Shown here piece after piece: positions 1 to 5,771 of a stretch of DNA of 6,346 nt. The notes beneath the pieces are model-generated. The model searched no databases. It saw nothing but the letters and a program-made list of their open reading frames with translations, and was not told where the DNA came from. Every line of letters begins with the position of its first letter. Position 1 is the first letter of the stretch. The stretch lies in the NCBI GenBank assembly GCA_018396395.1, contig JAGTQN010000063.1:488-6833 (forward strand), read 5' to 3'. Position numbers and translations under genes: made by a program. This DNA is from Candidatus Bathyarchaeota archaeon. Its GTDB lineage: Archaea > Thermoproteota > CALKCG01 > B24 > JAGTQN01.

Positions 1-1
1 C

Positions 2-847
2 GACAGCCTAGGCATCGTCCAGAAGGGCTTCCAAGAGGATTGGAGACATGGATGGAGCGGTTTCGCTACTAGGGTCTTCATGGAATTTCCAGTTAAGGAT
101 AGAGAGGACTTCGAAAAAGTGAAACTAAGATACGATGCGAAGGATTCTAGGAGGTATCCCAAGGGCTGGCAAGAACTAGTGAAAACCTTAAGGATGCATG
201 AAGGTCCCTTGTGCCTAAACTTAGAAGGGCCATTCTGGTGGACAAGGAATCTCATGGGCTTGAATAGCCTCCTCCTGAATGCCTACAAGAAAAGGGAGTT
301 CTTAAAGGAAGTTTTTGATTTCTATACAGAGTTTCACTTGAAAGTCCTCCTGAAGGCTTTGGAAGAGGTTGAGGTTGATTATGCAGTACTGTCCGAGGAT
401 GTGGCTTACAAAAAGGGTCCTATGATGTCCCCTTGGATGGTTGAAGAATTCCTTTCACCAGCTTATAGGGATATTACAGCCTTCTTGAAGGACCATGGTG
501 TTAAGGTCGTTTTCATAGACAGCGATGGGAATGTGGAACCCCTCATTTCCCTATGGCTTAGGGATGGTATCGATGGCATTACCCCTTGTGAAATAGCTTC
601 AGGGCTCAACCTTTTGGCGTTGAGGAGGCGCTATCCGAGGCTTGTCATGATGGGAGGGCTGGATAAAAGGGAGCTGGCAAAGGGCAAAGGAGCCATAGAG
701 GCCGAGGTCCTTTCGAAGGTTCCATCCCTAATAAGGCTTGGGGGATATTTTCCTGGGGTCGATCATGCCGTTCCTCCCGATGTTTCCTTTGAAAACTTTG
801 GATACTTCATAAGGATTTTGAAAAAAGTCTGTGGCTGGGAACAATAG
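2..847 (+). CDS. Uroporphyrinogen decarboxylase (URO-D) superfamily protein, 5'-truncated by the window edge
   Basis: The frame is open from the first base, so the first internal ATG (position 80) is probably not the true start. The 26 residues before it fit the family, leading into EFPVKDREDFEKVKLRY, and known members run about 340-370 residues against the 281 visible here. Family blocks follow in order (visible numbering): EDVAYKKGP near 132, TPCEIASG 194-201, MGGLDKREL near 217-225, and GGYFPGVDHAVPPDVS 247-262 near the C-terminus. Members of this soluble TIM-barrel superfamily include heme-pathway UroD and corrinoid/coenzyme M methyltransferases (MtaA/CmuA type). The GGxDKR and GGYxPxxDHxVPPDVS pattern is typical of the large unassigned group found in anaerobes, so I favour a methyltransferase-like protein over true UroD. 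No corrinoid protein or heme gene is visible beside it. It ends convergently, 72 bp from the Pop5 gene. Family call is firm; substrate is unknown. Confidence 0.88.
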   Translation, partial: DSLGIVQKGFQEDWRHGWSGFATRVFMEFPVKDREDFEKVKLRYDAKDSRRYPKGWQELVKTLRMHEGPLCLNLEGPFWWTRNLMGLNSLLLNAYKKREFLKEVFDFYTEFHLKVLLKALEEVEVDYAVLSEDVAYKKGPMMSPWMVEEFLSPAYRDITAFLKDHGVKVVFIDSDGNVEPLISLWLRDGIDGITPCEIASGLNLLALRRRYPRLVMMGGLDKRELAKGKGAIEAEVLSKVPSLIRLGGYFPGVDHAVPPDVSFENFGYFIRILKKVCGWEQ

Positions 848-919
848 CCTTCTTCCGAGGGCATAACTATCAAAGGCCTCATATCCCTTCTAAGCCTTCC
901 TAGATCGCCATCCTTAGTC

Positions 920-1255
920 TTAGGGGTTTCTCAGGAACTTCCTCCTCAGACTTTTAAGGGTTCCCGAAACCCCTAGGCAATGAAGGGCTACAGGCCTTCC
1001 GGAGATCTCCATTAGGGCGGTAAGGGCGGCCCTCACTTCCATGAGGCTGGACCTTTCGCATCTGAGGATGCCTAAGAGATTCTTTTCGTCAAACTCTATG
1101 GGCTGGAGGTCTGCCTTCGCTACGCCATGTTCCCCGTAAAGCCTAAGGAGTTCATTCCTGATCTCCTCCATCACTTCCCTCGATGTAAAGGTCCCTTCTC
1201 CAAGGATCCTGAAGGCTATATACCTCCTCTTAACGCGTTTGGGATACATGGACAT
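920..1255 (-). CDS. rnp2: Ribonuclease P protein component 2 (archaeal Pop5)
   Basis: Pop5 is a small protein subunit of archaeal RNase P, the ribonucleoprotein that cuts the 5' leader from pre-tRNA; it pairs with Rpp30 to activate the catalytic domain of the RNA. The family's N-terminal signature is seen as RVKRRYIAFRI, followed by the helix REVMEEIRNELLRLYGEHG, the LLGILRC strand, the VRAALTALMEISGRPV segment and the C-terminal GVSGTLKSLRRK (SGT 97-99). I chose the ATG at 1255-1253 (111 residues): it has GGTGG close upstream and puts the KRRYIAF signature where the family has it. A TTG at 1270 would add five residues and lacks a ribosome site; a second ATG lies at 1249. It follows the Rpp30 gene on the same strand after 64 bp, the classic archaeal rnp3-rnp2 order. 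It is the last gene of this row and converges on the URO-D-like gene. Confidence 0.93.
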   Translation of the reverse strand: MSMYPKRVKRRYIAFRILGEGTFTSREVMEEIRNELLRLYGEHGVAKADLQPIEFDEKNLLGILRCERSSLMEVRAALTALMEISGRPVALHCLGVSGTLKSLRRKFLRNP

Positions 1256-1280
1256 AGCCACCGAAGCCAAAGTGATGGGA

Positions 1281-1300
1281 ATTGAAATTGAAATTGAAAT
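1281..1300. repeat. Hexamer tandem repeat (ATTGAA)3 plus AT
   Basis: Three perfect head-to-tail copies of ATTGAA, with a partial fourth, fill the middle of the 64-bp gap between the Rpp30 stop and the Pop5 start. On the transcribed minus strand this is a run of ATTTCA. It is too short and simple to be CRISPR; slippage during replication explains it best, though it could influence the Pop5 leader. Confidence 0.7.
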
Positions 1301-1304
1301 GGAA

Positions 1305-1310
1305 GATAAA
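1305..1310 (-). promoter_or_regulatory. Possible internal TATA box for Pop5
   Basis: On the minus strand TTTATC stands 55 nt before the preferred Pop5 ATG at 1255. Transcription from it would begin near 1280, inside the ATTTCA repeat, giving a short leader. The 64-bp gap after tightly coupled DUF54-Rpp30 makes an internal promoter thinkable, but the box is a weak match and read-through is equally likely. Confidence 0.2.
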
Positions 1311-1319
1311 GATGGGGAC

Positions 1320-2024
1320 CTAAAAGGAAAAGGGTGATGGAAAGGGCTCTTCCGGATCCCTTTCGGCCTTTACTGTTTCGATGAGGGTCGCGGGATTCCT
1401 AGAAAGGCCCTTCAAACCCTCTTCTAGGCTTAGCCCCGCGATATAGAAGAAGGAAGCCATATCGAAGGGGGACCTCATCTCAAGGGGTTCTTTTGCTCCG
1501 CTTGAAAGGATTGTAGGAACCTTGAGCTTTTGAAGCCAAGCAAGACCCCTCATGAGATGGGATAACTTCCTGATCCTCTCTAGGCCCCTTTTCATAAGGA
1601 GGGGCGAAAGGTTAAGCTCGAAAAATTTTTGGGAGCCAACCAAGGGCTTGAAATCCCTTTCTCTAAGACCTAGGGAAGATCCAGAATCGATGAAAAGAAT
1701 GTTAACCGGGCTTTTGGCCGCGGCGATAATGTCCTTTCCTGTGAGGCATTCTGCAGCCACAAGGTCGAAGGACCCTTTTGCCCATTTGACCTCGGCGGAA
1801 AAGCCTTTAGAAAGAGTTGGACTAAGATCCAACCTTGTCAGAACTTGGATCCCCATTGCCTCCGCCTCGCTCACGATGCCTTTTAGAGTCCTTAGTCTCG
1901 ATTTTTCCCTGACAGTGAGACCTAGGGCTTTGAATCCAAACTCCCTTGCCCTAAATACCATTTCCCTCCAGTTCTTCTCGTTTGGGAAAATATGGAGGTC
2001 GAAAAAGCACCTCTTCATCTTCAC
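1320..2024 (-). CDS. rnp3: Ribonuclease P protein component 3 (archaeal Rpp30)
   Basis: Rpp30 is the TIM-barrel-like protein subunit of archaeal RNase P and works as a complex with Pop5 in tRNA 5' maturation. Visible family marks are the start RCFFDLHIFP (residues 5-14), the helix WREMVFRAREFGFKALGLTV (19-38), LFIDSGS (110-116), FELNLSPLL (135-143), and the conserved C-terminal SSGAKEPLEMRSPFDMASFF (174-193) before a GLS...LSRNPATLIE tail. The length, 234 residues, is normal. The start is GTG at 2024-2022, overlapping the DUF54 stop as GTGA, which suggests translational coupling. An ATG two codons later (2018) is an alternative; GGGGTGA just upstream sits close to either. This is the expected DUF54-Rpp30-Pop5 order of the archaeal exosome/RNase P superoperon, which makes the call very secure. 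Confidence 0.93.
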   Translation of the reverse strand: MKMKRCFFDLHIFPNEKNWREMVFRAREFGFKALGLTVREKSRLRTLKGIVSEAEAMGIQVLTRLDLSPTLSKGFSAEVKWAKGSFDLVAAECLTGKDIIAAAKSPVNILFIDSGSSLGLRERDFKPLVGSQKFFELNLSPLLMKRGLERIRKLSHLMRGLAWLQKLKVPTILSSGAKEPLEMRSPFDMASFFYIAGLSLEEGLKGLSRNPATLIETVKAERDPEEPFPSPFSF

Positions 2025-2494
2025 CCCAGAAGCCCCACTCGCTCACAGGTCTTTCTTAAGCTATCGACTACGTCTTGCCCTGGCTTCGCTTCAAGGGCGA
2101 ACTTAATCCTTACATGGATGGGGTCTGATGTTTCGAGCTTAAGCCTTCCTAGAAAGGCTTCCTGTTTATCGAACCTTAAGTAGAGGCTCCCGTCAGACCC
2201 TACATGGCGATGGAATGCCATGGCCAAAGCCCTCTTTTCTCCCTTTCCTAGCCTTTTGGCGATGTTTTCTAGGATCTGATTTCCTTGGTCCTCCCCAGAA
2301 AACTCAAACTCTAAAACCGTTATGGGATTTCCGAAATGGCCCTCCAATCTGCGGGTTTTTGGCTGAACCCCTCCTTGGAGAGATGTTGGTACAAGATTTT
2401 TAACGGCTTCTAAGACATTTGTTTCATCCTCCGTAGCATGGGCATAAGCCACGATCCTTATCTGAAGAAGCCTTATCAAGTCCGTAGAATCCAT
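2021..2494 (-). CDS. DUF54/COG1325-family RNA-binding protein (exosome/RNase P superoperon partner)
   Basis: This archaeal family (COG1325, Pfam RNA_binding) was predicted from genome context to be an RNA-binding partner of exosome and RNase P functions; its exact role is not settled. Family motifs are clear (numbered from the chosen start): AYAHATEDETNVLEAVKNLV (16-35), EGHFGNPI (51-58), the acidic LEFEFSG strand, LYLRFDKQEAFLGRL (104-118) and DPIHVRIKF near the C-terminus. The frame opens at an ATG at 2551, which would give 176 residues. I prefer the ATG at 2494 (157 residues, closer to the family norm): the protein family begins just before this point, and an AT-rich TATA-like stretch lies about 20-32 nt upstream, inside the longer version. 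The stop overlaps the Rpp30 start by 4 nt. In many archaea rpl15e precedes this gene; here an SSB-like gene does, 141 bp upstream. Confidence 0.88.
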   Translation of the reverse strand: MDSTDLIRLLQIRIVAYAHATEDETNVLEAVKNLVPTSLQGGVQPKTRRLEGHFGNPITVLEFEFSGEDQGNQILENIAKRLGKGEKRALAMAFHRHVGSDGSLYLRFDKQEAFLGRLKLETSDPIHVRIKFALEAKPGQDVVDSLRKTCERVGLLG

Positions 2495-2510
2495 GGTACA
2501 GGCCTCGAAG

Positions 2511-2529
2511 TATAAATTGGATAAAACCT
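2511..2529 (-). promoter_or_regulatory. Probable archaeal promoter (BRE/TATA) for the DUF54-rnp3-rnp2 unit
   Basis: Read on the minus strand the stretch is GGTTTTATCC (2528-2519) then AATTTATAC (2518-2510), two overlapping TATA-like boxes preceded by a purine-rich BRE-like GGAAAGG. The first T of TTTTAT is 32 nt from the ATG at 2494, the spacing expected for a leaderless transcript that begins at that ATG. No Shine-Dalgarno site precedes 2494. This both marks a transcription unit separate from the SSB-like gene and argues against the longer start at 2551. It is inferred from spacing and base composition only. Confidence 0.45.
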
Positions 2530-2635
2530 TTCCCCGCTTCCTCCCTTCCATTCCTTTTCTTTTTTCAGCTAATCGGAGACTATCTTTGCTGGCGAGTCAA
2601 AGAAGGAAGCCTAGGCACCTCCTACTACGGAAATC

Positions 2636-2926
2636 CTACCTCAGGACGGCCAATCTTCCAAACCTGCCAACGTTCAGTTGGATCTCTCCTCGGAAGGATG
2701 TAACGTAACCATTTTCTATTTTCACTACATTTCCTACCTTCACGGCATCGATGTTTTCGTTCCAAAGGGTCAGCTTTACAGAACCTGTATCGTCAACAAG
2801 GGTTGCCGTAGCTACCCTGCTTTCCTCGCCCCTCCTTGTGGTCACTCGTCTCACATCGGATATATCCGTGATTTTTCCCTCGACATTCACACTGCGAAGG
2901 CCAACCCTTAGCTCAGATATTCTCAA
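2636..2926 (-). CDS. Single OB-fold ssDNA-binding protein, crenarchaeal SSB-like, without C-terminal tail
   Basis: The 96 residues form one OB-fold. They resemble the core of the Saccharolobus (Sulfolobus) SSB: SVNVEGKITDIS (12-23) for the first strand, ATATLVDDTGSVKLTLWNEN (39-58), and VVKIENGYVTSFRGEIQLNV (67-86). The ssDNA-stacking aromatics of that protein (W56, W75, F79) line up by eye with W55, Y74 and F78 here. The crenarchaeal protein carries a Gly/Arg-rich and acidic tail after the fold; this one stops directly after it with TAG, and no tail-like frame follows. The likely role is binding single-stranded DNA, possibly RNA, in replication or repair. The start is TTG at 2926, supported by a strong Shine-Dalgarno GGAGG 8 nt upstream. 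It is divergent from the TPP-enzyme gene and lies upstream of the RNase P row on the same strand, with a 141-bp gap that seems to hold a new promoter. Confidence 0.85.
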   Translation of the reverse strand: MRISELRVGLRSVNVEGKITDISDVRRVTTRRGEESRVATATLVDDTGSVKLTLWNENIDAVKVGNVVKIENGYVTSFRGEIQLNVGRFGRLAVLR

Positions 2927-2934
2927 CCTTTTCT

Positions 2935-2939
2935 CCTCC
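2935..2939 (-). promoter_or_regulatory. Shine-Dalgarno site fixing the TTG start of the SSB-like gene
   Basis: On the minus strand AAAGGAGGAG precedes the TTG start at 2926 with 8 nt between GGAGG and the start codon. There is no in-frame ATG near the N-terminus, so this site is the main reason to accept TTG. Confidence 0.75.
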
Positions 2940-2949
2940 TTTATCCCTT

Positions 2950-3121
2950 CTTAAATCCTTGTCCTTGGGCTCCAGTCCCTTTCTAGGCTAGACGCTGGAT
3001 ATTCGTATGGGTATGGTAATGTCTTAAATCTTGCGGTCTTCTTGTTGGCGAACCCTCAGTGGCTTTTCTCCCCTTACGGACGGCTTATTGACGTCATCAT
3101 TCCTCCGCTTAAGCTTAAATC
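2950..3121. promoter_or_regulatory. Divergent control region with three copies of CTTAAATC
   Basis: The 246-bp gap between the divergent SSB-like and TPP-enzyme genes holds the octamer CTTAAATC at 2950-2957, 3023-3030 and 3114-3121, all in plus orientation (GATTTAAG on the minus strand). The rightmost copy lies in a TTAAGCTTAA palindrome (3109-3118) and is well placed as a TATA box for the TPP-enzyme gene: transcription would begin near 3145, ahead of the Shine-Dalgarno site at 3156. The middle copy, read on the minus strand as TTTAAG, could serve the SSB-like gene with a leader of about 70 nt. Whether the copies are promoters, operators or both cannot be told from the sequence. Confidence 0.4.
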
Positions 3122-3155
3122 TCCTCGAAGGCCAAAGGAAAGGGAAAACCGAATC

Positions 3156-3160
3156 GGAGG
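3156..3160 (+). promoter_or_regulatory. Shine-Dalgarno site for the TPP-enzyme gene
   Basis: GGAGG sits 12 nt before the TTG start at 3173, a longer spacing than usual. The TTG is nonetheless supported because translation begins there with MKASEALAKILKIEGTNF, the normal N-terminus of this enzyme family, and there is no nearby in-frame ATG. Confidence 0.55.
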
Positions 3161-3172
3161 GAATCGGATCGT

Positions 3173-4828
3173 TTGAAGGCTTCAGAAGCCTTGGCAAAGA
3201 TCCTCAAGATTGAAGGAACGAATTTTTTGGCAACTTTTCCAGGAGGCGGAGCAGATTCTATAATCAACGATGCCCATGAAGCGGGCATAAGGACGATTCT
3301 GGTAAGGCAAGAAAGGGTAGCCATAAACATGGCAGATGGCTATACAAGGGTAAGCAGCCGGCCAGGCGTTGCCTTGGTAGCCAGTGGCGTTGGAGTGGAA
3401 AATGCCTTCTCTGGAATCTCCCAGGCCTTCGCAGATCTTGTTCCCATCCTCATCCTTGCCGGTCAGCTTTCCAGGCGAAGCATAGGCCTCCGTCGCATCC
3501 AAGATTTGGATGCTCCTTTCATTCTTCATAAGGTTACGAAGTGGTGTGAGACAATTAACTTTGCAGATAGGGTTCCTGAAGCCATGAGGCGTGCCTTCAC
3601 CTATCTAAGGACTGGTAGGCCTTCTCCAGTCTTCTTGGAGCTTCCTGAGGATGTGGCTGGGGAGGAAATCGAGGATGCGAAGGTTGAATCCTACGTTCCC
3701 GTAAGGGGCTGGAAAACTTCAGGGGATCCCCGGGACATCCAAGTTGCCGCTAGGGCCCTTTTAAATGCCAAGAAACCCCTTTTATACGCAGGAGAGGGTA
3801 TCCTAAGAGCTGGGGCATGGGAGGAGCTAAGGGAGCTTGCAGAGCTTCTGAAGGCTCCTGTTATGACAACCATGAAGGGAAAGGGTGCCTTCCCTGAGAA
3901 TCATCCACTCTCTATTGGCTGCGGCGGCAGAACTGGGGGAAAGCCTGCAGCCCATTTCCTTGGTAAGGCAGATATAGTCTTCGCGATAGGGGCTAGCCTG
4001 ACAAAAACGGAAGGGCTTCTCATCGGAGCACCTATTCCAAAGGGGAAGCTCATCATCCAGTCTGTCATCGATGAGGGGGACTTGAACAAGGACTATAGGG
4101 TCGACCATGCCATCCTCGGGGATGCAAAGCTTGTCCTGAAGCAGGTCATAGAGGAAGTGAAGGCGCAATCTAAAGGCAGGGGAAGAAAAGAAGACCCGAG
4201 CCTCATCGAGGAAATCCATTCGATAAAAAATGAGTGGCTCGAAGAATGGATGCCCCTTCTGACTTCCTCGGAAGTTCCAATAAATCCCTTGAGGGTGGTA
4301 TGGGAGCTAAACCAAAATCTGGATAAAACGAAGAGCATCGTAACCCATGATGCTGGATGTCCTCGGGATCACCTCGTCCCCTTCTATGAGACCATCATGC
4401 CTTGGGGATACATCGGCTGGGGGCATCACAGCACCCTTGGGTTTTCCCTCGGGGCAGCCATGGGAGCTAAGCTTGCAAGGCCCGAGAAAAGGGTTGTGAA
4501 TGTGATGGGAGACGGAGCCTTTGGAATGGTTGGAATGGACTTTGAAACGGCTGTAAGGGAAAAGATTCCGATATTGACGATTGTCCTAAACAATTCAGGC
4601 ATGGGAACATACTTCAAAGAGACACCTAGTACATCGGCCCTCTCAGGAAGCTACGCTGATATAGCCGAGGCTTTGGGAGGCTACGGGGAAAAAGTCGAGA
4701 AGCCAGATGAGATCGTTCCAGCCCTTAGAAGGGCAGAGAGTTCCTTAGAATCCGGAAGGGCAGCCCTCTTAGAGATCATAACGAAGGTCGAAACATCTTT
4801 CCAAACGCGCTATTGGAGCATCCTATAG
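3173..4828 (+). CDS. Thiamine pyrophosphate-dependent enzyme, acetolactate synthase-like (COG0028), substrate unknown
   Basis: At 551 residues this is a full-length cytoplasmic TPP enzyme with the three usual domains. The N-terminal PYR domain (about 1-170) contains the catalytic glutamate E47 in VRQERVAINMADGYTR and the GRPSPVFLELPEDV block. The central domain (about 185-325) has the GKGAFPENHPL and ADIVFAIGASL segments. The C-terminal PP domain (about 370-540) has the metal/diphosphate-binding motif GDG 446-448 followed 24 residues later by NN 473-474. Such enzymes carry out decarboxylation, ligation or acyl transfer on 2-oxo acids. The segment after NN (SGMGTYFKETPSTSAL) differs from the usual GMVxQWQ block of true acetolactate synthases, and no small regulatory subunit (ilvN/ilvH) or other branched-chain gene is next to it, so I do not call it ilvB. 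It starts with TTG, is divergent from the SSB-like gene, and ends 75 bp before the convergent aldo/keto reductase. Confidence 0.9.
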   Translation: MKASEALAKILKIEGTNFLATFPGGGADSIINDAHEAGIRTILVRQERVAINMADGYTRVSSRPGVALVASGVGVENAFSGISQAFADLVPILILAGQLSRRSIGLRRIQDLDAPFILHKVTKWCETINFADRVPEAMRRAFTYLRTGRPSPVFLELPEDVAGEEIEDAKVESYVPVRGWKTSGDPRDIQVAARALLNAKKPLLYAGEGILRAGAWEELRELAELLKAPVMTTMKGKGAFPENHPLSIGCGGRTGGKPAAHFLGKADIVFAIGASLTKTEGLLIGAPIPKGKLIIQSVIDEGDLNKDYRVDHAILGDAKLVLKQVIEEVKAQSKGRGRKEDPSLIEEIHSIKNEWLEEWMPLLTSSEVPINPLRVVWELNQNLDKTKSIVTHDAGCPRDHLVPFYETIMPWGYIGWGHHSTLGFSLGAAMGAKLARPEKRVVNVMGDGAFGMVGMDFETAVREKIPILTIVLNNSGMGTYFKETPSTSALSGSYADIAEALGGYGEKVEKPDEIVPALRRAESSLESGRAALLEIITKVETSFQTRYWSIL

Positions 4829-4872
4829 TCGCATCGATGATGAGTTCCAAGGAAACGCTGCTCCATCGCTTC

Positions 4873-4888
4873 TAATGGCTAGCCATTA
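4873..4888. repeat. Perfect 16-bp palindrome between convergent genes
   Basis: TAATGGCTAGCCATTA reads the same on both strands and lies in the 75-bp gap between the stops of the TPP-enzyme and aldo/keto reductase genes. As RNA it could fold to a 6-bp stem with a 4-nt loop on either strand. Its place suggests a two-way transcription end or a protein-binding site, but no clear U-run follows on either side, so the role is open. Confidence 0.5.
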
Positions 4889-4903
4889 TTAGATTCCTTA
4901 GAC

Positions 4904-5662
4904 TTACGGTTCTTCTCCAAGGACTTCCTGGGCGATTCTCACGTCCTCCTCTAACTCCTCGATCCTTGTAATGCCCACAGTTACCGAGTGGGCATAGGGA
5001 ATTTTGAGGACATAATCCAGGGCATCCCTCAAGCCCTTAGAAAGGATCCCTCTTCCTAGGGTTTTCATAATGTATACACCCTTTCCAGCTTCATAGAGAA
5101 GGCGGAGGGCTTGAAGCATATCGCCTAGAGTCCCGTCTCTTATTCGTAGTCCATCCTTGTTGACGACTGCCAAGACGACCTCTATTTCTGGAAAGTTTAG
5201 GACAGCCTTCGCTACCCAGGGCGAATGGGTCGATAGCCCTACAGAACGGATCAAACCCTTCTTTTTAGCGTCCAGGATAGCCTCCAAGGCTGCCAGTCGT
5301 CTCTTGATATCATCCAGGTCGTCGATGGCATGAAGCATATAGATGTCGAAGTAATTTGTCTCCATCTCCCTCATAGATCTGTTAAGGCTCTCCAAAACGT
5401 CTTCAGCCTTCGACCCATAGGTCTTCGTAGCGATGACAACCTCGGAACGCTCGATGTGCCTTAAGGCCTCTTTTATACTTGGATGGGCTCCATAATCGTC
5501 TGCGGTATCCCAGAAGTTGATGCCAAGCTCGAGGCCCTTCCTTAGAATTAGGGAGCCCACCTCAGGTTTACCGTATACATGTCGATAGTCAGTTCCAATA
5601 GAAAGCCTTGAAACCCTTATACCCGTCTTTCCAAGGAAAGTGGTCTTCAAGGGAAAGATCAC
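4904..5662 (-). CDS. Aldo/keto reductase
   Basis: This is a soluble NAD(P)H-dependent oxidoreductase of the aldo/keto reductase superfamily, a TIM barrel that reduces aldehydes or ketones. The N-terminus TTFLGKTGIRVSRLSIGT is typical. The catalytic tetrad is complete: D52 and Y57 in FWDTADDYG, K80 in ATKTYG and H111 in YMLHAID. Further marks are GLIRSVGLSTHSP near 145-157 and, at the C-terminus, VTVGITRIEELEEDV, the usual cofactor-binding end. With 252 residues it is compact compared with the 280-330 of many members. The start is uncertain: GTG at 5662 gives 252 residues; TTG at 5650 gives 248. No Shine-Dalgarno site is visible, and TTATAG at 5686-5681 could be the TATA box of a leaderless or nearly leaderless transcript. 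It converges on the TPP-enzyme gene. The substrate cannot be predicted. Confidence 0.92.
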   Translation of the reverse strand: MIFPLKTTFLGKTGIRVSRLSIGTDYRHVYGKPEVGSLILRKGLELGINFWDTADDYGAHPSIKEALRHIERSEVVIATKTYGSKAEDVLESLNRSMREMETNYFDIYMLHAIDDLDDIKRRLAALEAILDAKKKGLIRSVGLSTHSPWVAKAVLNFPEIEVVLAVVNKDGLRIRDGTLGDMLQALRLLYEAGKGVYIMKTLGRGILSKGLRDALDYVLKIPYAHSVTVGITRIEELEEDVRIAQEVLGEEP

Positions 5663-5771
5663 TCTGAAATGGTCACTGAGCTATAAGAACCTTGCAGAGA
5701 TAGCCCATGGGTGTCCTGATGAATATGATTATTACAAATCCATGTGCGAGGGAAAAGGAGACTTGGGATGA
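5640..5771 (+). CDS. Tentative small ORF with a CX10C motif (or a gene remnant)
   Basis: This 43-residue frame has a protein-like composition, most striking in NLAEIAHGCPDEYDYYKSMC (residues 17-36), with two cysteines ten residues apart after a histidine. I do not recognise it. The only start available in frame is GTG at 5640, which has no Shine-Dalgarno site and lies 23 nt inside the 5' end of the opposite-strand aldo/keto reductase, an awkward place for a genuine start; TTATAC at 5617-5622 could be a TATA box. Its TGA overlaps the ATG of the next small frame as ATGA. It could be a tiny gene, the tail of a decayed gene whose front is lost, or chance. Confidence 0.22.
   Translation: MVFKGKITLKWSLSYKNLAEIAHGCPDEYDYYKSMCEGKGDLG

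Noticed and set aside
1281..1300. CRISPR-like ATTGAAA motif
   Set aside because: The ATTGAA units are adjacent with no spacers, so this is a simple tandem repeat.
1552..2106. 184-residue plus-strand frame opposite the Rpp30 gene
   Set aside because: It lies antisense to a gene with clear family motifs and has no family resemblance of its own.
2552..2635. Possible small gene on the minus strand between the SSB-like and DUF54 genes, with GGAGGTG near 2620
   Set aside because: The site is followed only by a TTG frame that stops after six codons; other frames are broken by stops and match nothing recognised.
3089..3096. 8-bp palindrome TGACGTCA in the divergent region
   Set aside because: A palindrome this short is expected by chance every few hundred bases.
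3182..4617. Several minus-strand frames of 60-130 residues opposite the TPP-enzyme gene
   Set aside because: All are shadows of a 551-residue gene with intact catalytic motifs; none has a ribosome site or recognisable domain.
4836..4890. Possible C/D-box guide RNA: ATGATGA at 4836-4842 downstream of the TPP-enzyme gene
   Set aside because: A C-box match is present, but no D' or D box (CTGA) follows at a suitable distance before the palindrome.
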